Below, in pieces: positions 60,886-64,000 of a stretch of DNA of 64,000 bases. This DNA is from an uncultured Halieaceae bacterium (GTDB taxonomy: Bacteria; Pseudomonadota; Gammaproteobacteria; Pseudomonadales; Halieaceae). The notes under the pieces are model-generated. The model ran no database searches. It was given only the letters and a program-made list of their open reading frames with translations, and had not been told where the DNA came from. Position 1 is the first letter of the stretch, and every line of letters begins with the position of its first letter. Position numbers and translations under genes: made by a program. Where the stretch lies: the NCBI GenBank assembly GCA_913057135.1, contig CAJXNM010000011.1, forward strand, positions 1 to 64,000, read 5' to 3'.

Positions 60886-62439
60886 GTGACAACCTCTATG
60901 AAGTTACCCCGTTGGCTCGCTTGCACATTCGTCATTTGCCTAAATGGGTTATTCACTCAGCCAGCCTTGAGTCAGGATAAACCCAATATTTTGGTGATCT
61001 GGGGAGACGACATTGGTGTCTACAATATCAGTGCTTACCACCGAGGATTAGTGGGCGGGAGCACGCCAAACATCGATCGAATTGCCAACGAGGGCGCATT
61101 GTTTACCGACGCCTACGGCGAACAAAGCTGCACCGCTGGTCGGTCATCATTCATTACCGGGCAACATCCCTTTCGAACAGGCCTTTTAAAGGTGGGGCGC
61201 CCTGGTTCCCCTATTGGCTTGTCGTCAGAGGACCCCACCATAGCCACTTTTTTGCGTGACCAGGGTTATGCAACCGGTCAATTCGGCAAGAACCACCTGG
61301 GTGATCAAGATCATTTTTTGCCGACAGCCCACGGCTTCGATGAGTTTTTTGGCAACCTCTACCACATGAATGCCGAAGAGGAGCCCGAAACCTACTTCTA
61401 CCCGAAAGATCCTGAGTTCCGAGAGAAATACGGGCCGCGGGGCATCATCAAAGCCTCTGCGGATGGCCAGATTCAAGATATGGGATCCTTGACGCGCAAG
61501 CGCATGGAAACCGTGGACGAGGAGTTTACTGAGGCAGCCATCGACTTCATGAAGCGTGCCCATGCCGAGGGGAAACCCTTCTTCACGTGGTACAACTCGA
61601 CCCGTATGCACGTTTGGACACGTCTTGCGCCCCGTTGGGAGGGAGCGTCTGGATACGGTCTGTATGCTGATGGCATGGTTGAGCACGACTTTTGGGTCGG
61701 TAAGTTGCTCGACACCCTCGATGAGTTGGGTATCGCTGACAACACCATCGTTATTTATTCGACCGATAACGGTTCACAAACATTTACCTACCCCGATGGT
61801 GGGGTCGAGCCGTTCCGCGGTGCCAAGGGCTCTACTTGGGAAGGTGGATTCCGCGTCCCACTGTTAGTTCGTTGGCCCGGTTTAGTTGAGCCCGGCACGA
61901 TCATCAATGACATCTTCCATCATATGGACTGGTTCCCGACCCTCGTACGTGCTGCTGGGAATCCGAACATTGCGGAGCAATTGAAAGAGGGCGCTGTCGC
62001 GGGTGACAAGACTTACAAAGTTCATCTCGATGGCTTTGACATGACTGAGCTCCTCGCCGGCGAGGGCGAGGGGCCTAGAGAAACCGTGTTCTATTTTGAT
62101 GACGACGCAAACTTGAATGCCCTGCGTTGGCGGGATTGGAAGATACATTTTGCTAGTGCGGACGCCTGGGCAAGCACGGAAGCGCGAAGTACGTTCGCCT
62201 TTCCTCGTATGATTCATCTGCGTTCTGACCCGTTCGAAGAATCACTGGACGCGAGCGGCTACGGCCGATTCATGGCAGACCAGCTGTGGATATTTGCGCC
62301 CATGCAAGAGGTCGTTCGGGACTGGTTGATGACCTACCGCGCATTTCCGCCACGGCAGGCCACGCCTACGTTCAACCTCGATCGTATTTTCCAGCAGATG
62401 CAAGCGGTGCTGCAGCCCAAGGAACGCCCAGCCGAGTGA
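60886..62439 (+). CDS. Secreted type I sulfatase (arylsulfatase)
   Basis: 517 residues. Signal peptide in the first 30 (LACTFVICLNGLFTQPALSQ). Metal site WGDDIG (D41, D42), formylglycine motif CTAGR starting at C82, where cysteine would be modified by a maturase, GKNHLGD, and STDNGSQ near 290 with aspartate/asparagine ligands. The motif is CxAxR, used in a known arylsulfatase subgroup. GTG start at 60886 follows AGGAGATGTT. Releases sulfate from a sulfate ester in the periplasm. No maturase gene lies in the window. Confidence 0.93.
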   Translation: MTTSMKLPRWLACTFVICLNGLFTQPALSQDKPNILVIWGDDIGVYNISAYHRGLVGGSTPNIDRIANEGALFTDAYGEQSCTAGRSSFITGQHPFRTGLLKVGRPGSPIGLSSEDPTIATFLRDQGYATGQFGKNHLGDQDHFLPTAHGFDEFFGNLYHMNAEEEPETYFYPKDPEFREKYGPRGIIKASADGQIQDMGSLTRKRMETVDEEFTEAAIDFMKRAHAEGKPFFTWYNSTRMHVWTRLAPRWEGASGYGLYADGMVEHDFWVGKLLDTLDELGIADNTIVIYSTDNGSQTFTYPDGGVEPFRGAKGSTWEGGFRVPLLVRWPGLVEPGTIINDIFHHMDWFPTLVRAAGNPNIAEQLKEGAVAGDKTYKVHLDGFDMTELLAGEGEGPRETVFYFDDDANLNALRWRDWKIHFASADAWASTEARSTFAFPRMIHLRSDPFEESLDASGYGRFMADQLWIFAPMQEVVRDWLMTYRAFPPRQATPTFNLDRIFQQMQAVLQPKERPAE

Positions 62440-62608
62440 ACGGCCAAAGCATATTCGCCAAAGGTGATCATAGTGCTGTCAGGTGTCTGATGAGCGAGCA
62501 GCTCATGAATTTGATCGTTGTTGTACAGCACTCTGACGGATTTGGTTGTTCACCCGCAGTCTGCTCGATCGTAGGATCGAAGCAATAAATAAAAGTAAGA
62601 GAAGGTCC

Positions 62609-63088
62609 ATGGATCTGTTCCGGCAGGCCGAAAATTTAGTGTACCGCTACGCGGAGTTGATCGACGAGGGAGACTTCGACGGTCTCGGCGCGTTATTTGC
62701 CCGCGGAAACATCCACTTTGTTCCGGGTGGCTTGTCTTTGCGCGGGGCGAGCGAGGTGACGGACTTTTACCAAAAGACGGTGATTGTCGATGCTAGCTCT
62801 GGAACCCCCGGCACAACCCACTGGACATCCAATGTCATTGTGCAAGGTGATGATCAGGGTTTGCTTGCTCGATCCCGTTATCAGGTCACTCTGAATGCAG
62901 GCGACGTGGCGCCGCGGCTCATAGCGACCGGACGCTACTTTGACCATTTCAGTGTGGAAGAGGGGCGAGTTCATTTTTCTCAACGGCGCATCATCTCCGA
63001 GTACATGGGTGATACCACAGGGCATTTGCACCAACGTTTTTCAATAACGGCGGCCAATCGGTCCCACCACGACCTCAGTCAGCTTTGA
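62609..63088 (+). CDS. SnoaL-like NTF2-fold protein
   Basis: 159 residues, SnoaL_4-like: DLFRQAENLVYRYAELIDEGDFDGLGALFARGNI at the start and GTTHWTSNVIVQGD in the middle. ATG 62609, AAGAGAAGG upstream. Lies between the sulfatase and TonB-dependent receptor genes on the same strand. A second member of the same broad family is at 51837, but similarity between the two is low. Confidence 0.88.
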   Translation: MDLFRQAENLVYRYAELIDEGDFDGLGALFARGNIHFVPGGLSLRGASEVTDFYQKTVIVDASSGTPGTTHWTSNVIVQGDDQGLLARSRYQVTLNAGDVAPRLIATGRYFDHFSVEEGRVHFSQRRIISEYMGDTTGHLHQRFSITAANRSHHDLSQL

Positions 63089-63157
63089 GTGAGGTTGGCA
63101 GAGGCGAACACAACAACACACTCCAAAACCCAAGACCATAAACCATAAGGTGAAGCC

Positions 63158-64000
63158 ATGAAATTGACGACCCGACAATCCCTCTTAACCACAGCGGTGG
63201 TAAGTGCTGTGGCTGCGGCTCAACCCGCGCTCGCGCAACTGGAAGAGGTGGTAGTGACCGCTGAATTCCGAGAGGCCAGCTTGCAGGATACGGCTATTGC
63301 AATGGAAGCGTTCGATGCCGAGGCCATTGAGCGTCGCGGCGTAATGACCCTTACCGATTTGTTCGACACTGCAGCGGGTGTGCAGGGATACGAGGCACCC
63401 GCATCTCGAGGCAACATTAGCCTTAATATCCGTGGTGTGGGTTCGGGTAACTCGAACGCCCTGTGGCAGGATCCCGCCAACGCCCTGTATGTGGACGGCG
63501 TTTTCATTGGTAAGGGCACTGCTAACGGCATTGACGCCATGGACTTGGAGCGCGTTGAGATTCTGCGGGGTCCTCAAGGGACGCTGTATGGCCGTAACTC
63601 CACCGGTGGTGCGGTTAACTTCATCACTAAAAAGCCTACTGATCAATTCGGTATGGATTTGAAGGTGTCCGCCGGTAACTTTAATTACTCATCCTATCAG
63701 GGTCGGGTAAATGTGCCTCTAAGCGACGATTTAAGTGTAGCCGTGTCAGCCTACACCCGCGATCGCGATCCCTTTTACGACAACAGTAACAGCGATGTGA
63801 CTGGCTTTGAGAACATCGACCGTCAGGGGTATCGAGTAGCGGTGCAGTTTGCTCCTTCAGATACCTTTACCGTTAATTACTCCTATGCCAACGATGAGAT
63901 CGATGAGCTAAGCCAAATGCAGAACGTGGTGGGCTTAAACCCTAACGCGGCGGGTATTTTGGGTGCTGAAGGCGTGCCCAGTGCGGTAACCATTCTCAGC
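63158..64000 (+). CDS. TonB-dependent outer-membrane receptor (3' truncated)
   Basis: The frame starts at ATG 63158 (AAGGTGAAG upstream) and is open to the window end; about 281 residues visible. Signal peptide (LTTAVVSAVAAAQPALA), TonB box EEVVVTA, plug domain with ASLQDTAIAMEAFDAEAI, SLNIRGVG, YVDGVFIG, VEILRGPQGTLYGRNSTGGAVNFITKKP, then the first beta-strands of the barrel. The wording 'SLQDTAIAMEAF' and 'NSTGGAVN' puts it in the FecA/FyuA-like group common in marine gammaproteobacteria for steroids, sterols and other poorly soluble substrates as well as siderophores. Likely imports the substrate of the preceding sulfatase and regulator. Confidence 0.95.
   Translation, partial: MKLTTRQSLLTTAVVSAVAAAQPALAQLEEVVVTAEFREASLQDTAIAMEAFDAEAIERRGVMTLTDLFDTAAGVQGYEAPASRGNISLNIRGVGSGNSNALWQDPANALYVDGVFIGKGTANGIDAMDLERVEILRGPQGTLYGRNSTGGAVNFITKKPTDQFGMDLKVSAGNFNYSSYQGRVNVPLSDDLSVAVSAYTRDRDPFYDNSNSDVTGFENIDRQGYRVAVQFAPSDTFTVNYSYANDEIDELSQMQNVVGLNPNAAGILGAEGVPSAVTILS

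Noticed and set aside
1-64000. Prophage, transposase, integrase, restriction-modification or toxin-antitoxin modules
   Set aside because: No transposase DDE/integrase motifs, terminal inverted repeats or defence domains were seen in any frame.

Overview
The window reads as DNA from a Gram-negative gammaproteobacterium, probably marine, with about 5.3 kb at the left end that looks foreign. Support for the main assignment is the block valS-holC-pepA divergent from lptF-lptG, plus rapA, tusDCB, bolA and trhO. No rRNA, tRNA, CRISPR array, insertion sequence or phage module was seen. GC is moderately high and genes are densely packed, many with 1-4 base overlaps.

1-5.3 kb: surface polysaccharide genes (Wzy-like polymerase cut by the left edge, Wzx-like flippase, nucleotide-sugar dehydrogenase, Gfo/Idh/MocA oxidoreductase, and the C-terminal part of a DegT/DnrJ sugar aminotransferase). 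The style resembles actinobacterial clusters. The aminotransferase is chimeric: its N-terminal third belongs to a YbdL-type amino-acid aminotransferase and the rest to DegT. The switch falls at about 5304-5322, so the left block is either an assembly join or a recombination scar.

5.3-11.8 kb: a tight minus-strand operon: DUF1445, pxpA, pxpB, pxpC, DUF4392 (D-glutamate cyclase), D-amino-acid aminotransferase, alanine racemase, then the YbdL-type start. Read as a pathway it interconverts D-alanine, D-glutamate and 5-oxoproline and returns them as L-glutamate.

12.3-21 kb: an NAD-linked molybdenum formate dehydrogenase (fdhD-fdsGBA-fdsD) followed by a folate-dependent demethylating flavoenzyme, a plausible one-carbon oxidation route.

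21-31.6 kb: tusDCB (tRNA thiolation), then a set of CoA-thioester genes (two acyl-CoA ligases, acyl-CoA dehydrogenase, enoyl-CoA hydratase, ACAD10/11-like phosphotransferase) with a GntP permease and a patatin lipase.

31.7-49.3 kb: mostly housekeeping: rapA, tatD, a LysR regulator, an exported repeat/TonB_C-like protein behind an orphan terminator, a methyltransferase coupled to a membrane-anchored cold-shock protein, a cspA paralogue, valS-holC-pepA, lptFG, RDD protein, bolA, trhO and a secreted trypsin-like protease.

49.3-64 kb: a catabolic island: steroid 5-alpha-reductase homologue, ketosteroid-dehydrogenase-like flavoprotein, two NTF2/SnoaL proteins, two Old Yellow Enzyme family reductases, an odd amidohydrolase, MaoC hydratase, two SDRs, an AraC regulator, a secreted sulfatase and the start of a TonB-dependent receptor. 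The simplest reading is uptake, desulfation and ring or enone redox of a steroid-like or other polycyclic substrate; the substrate itself is inference.
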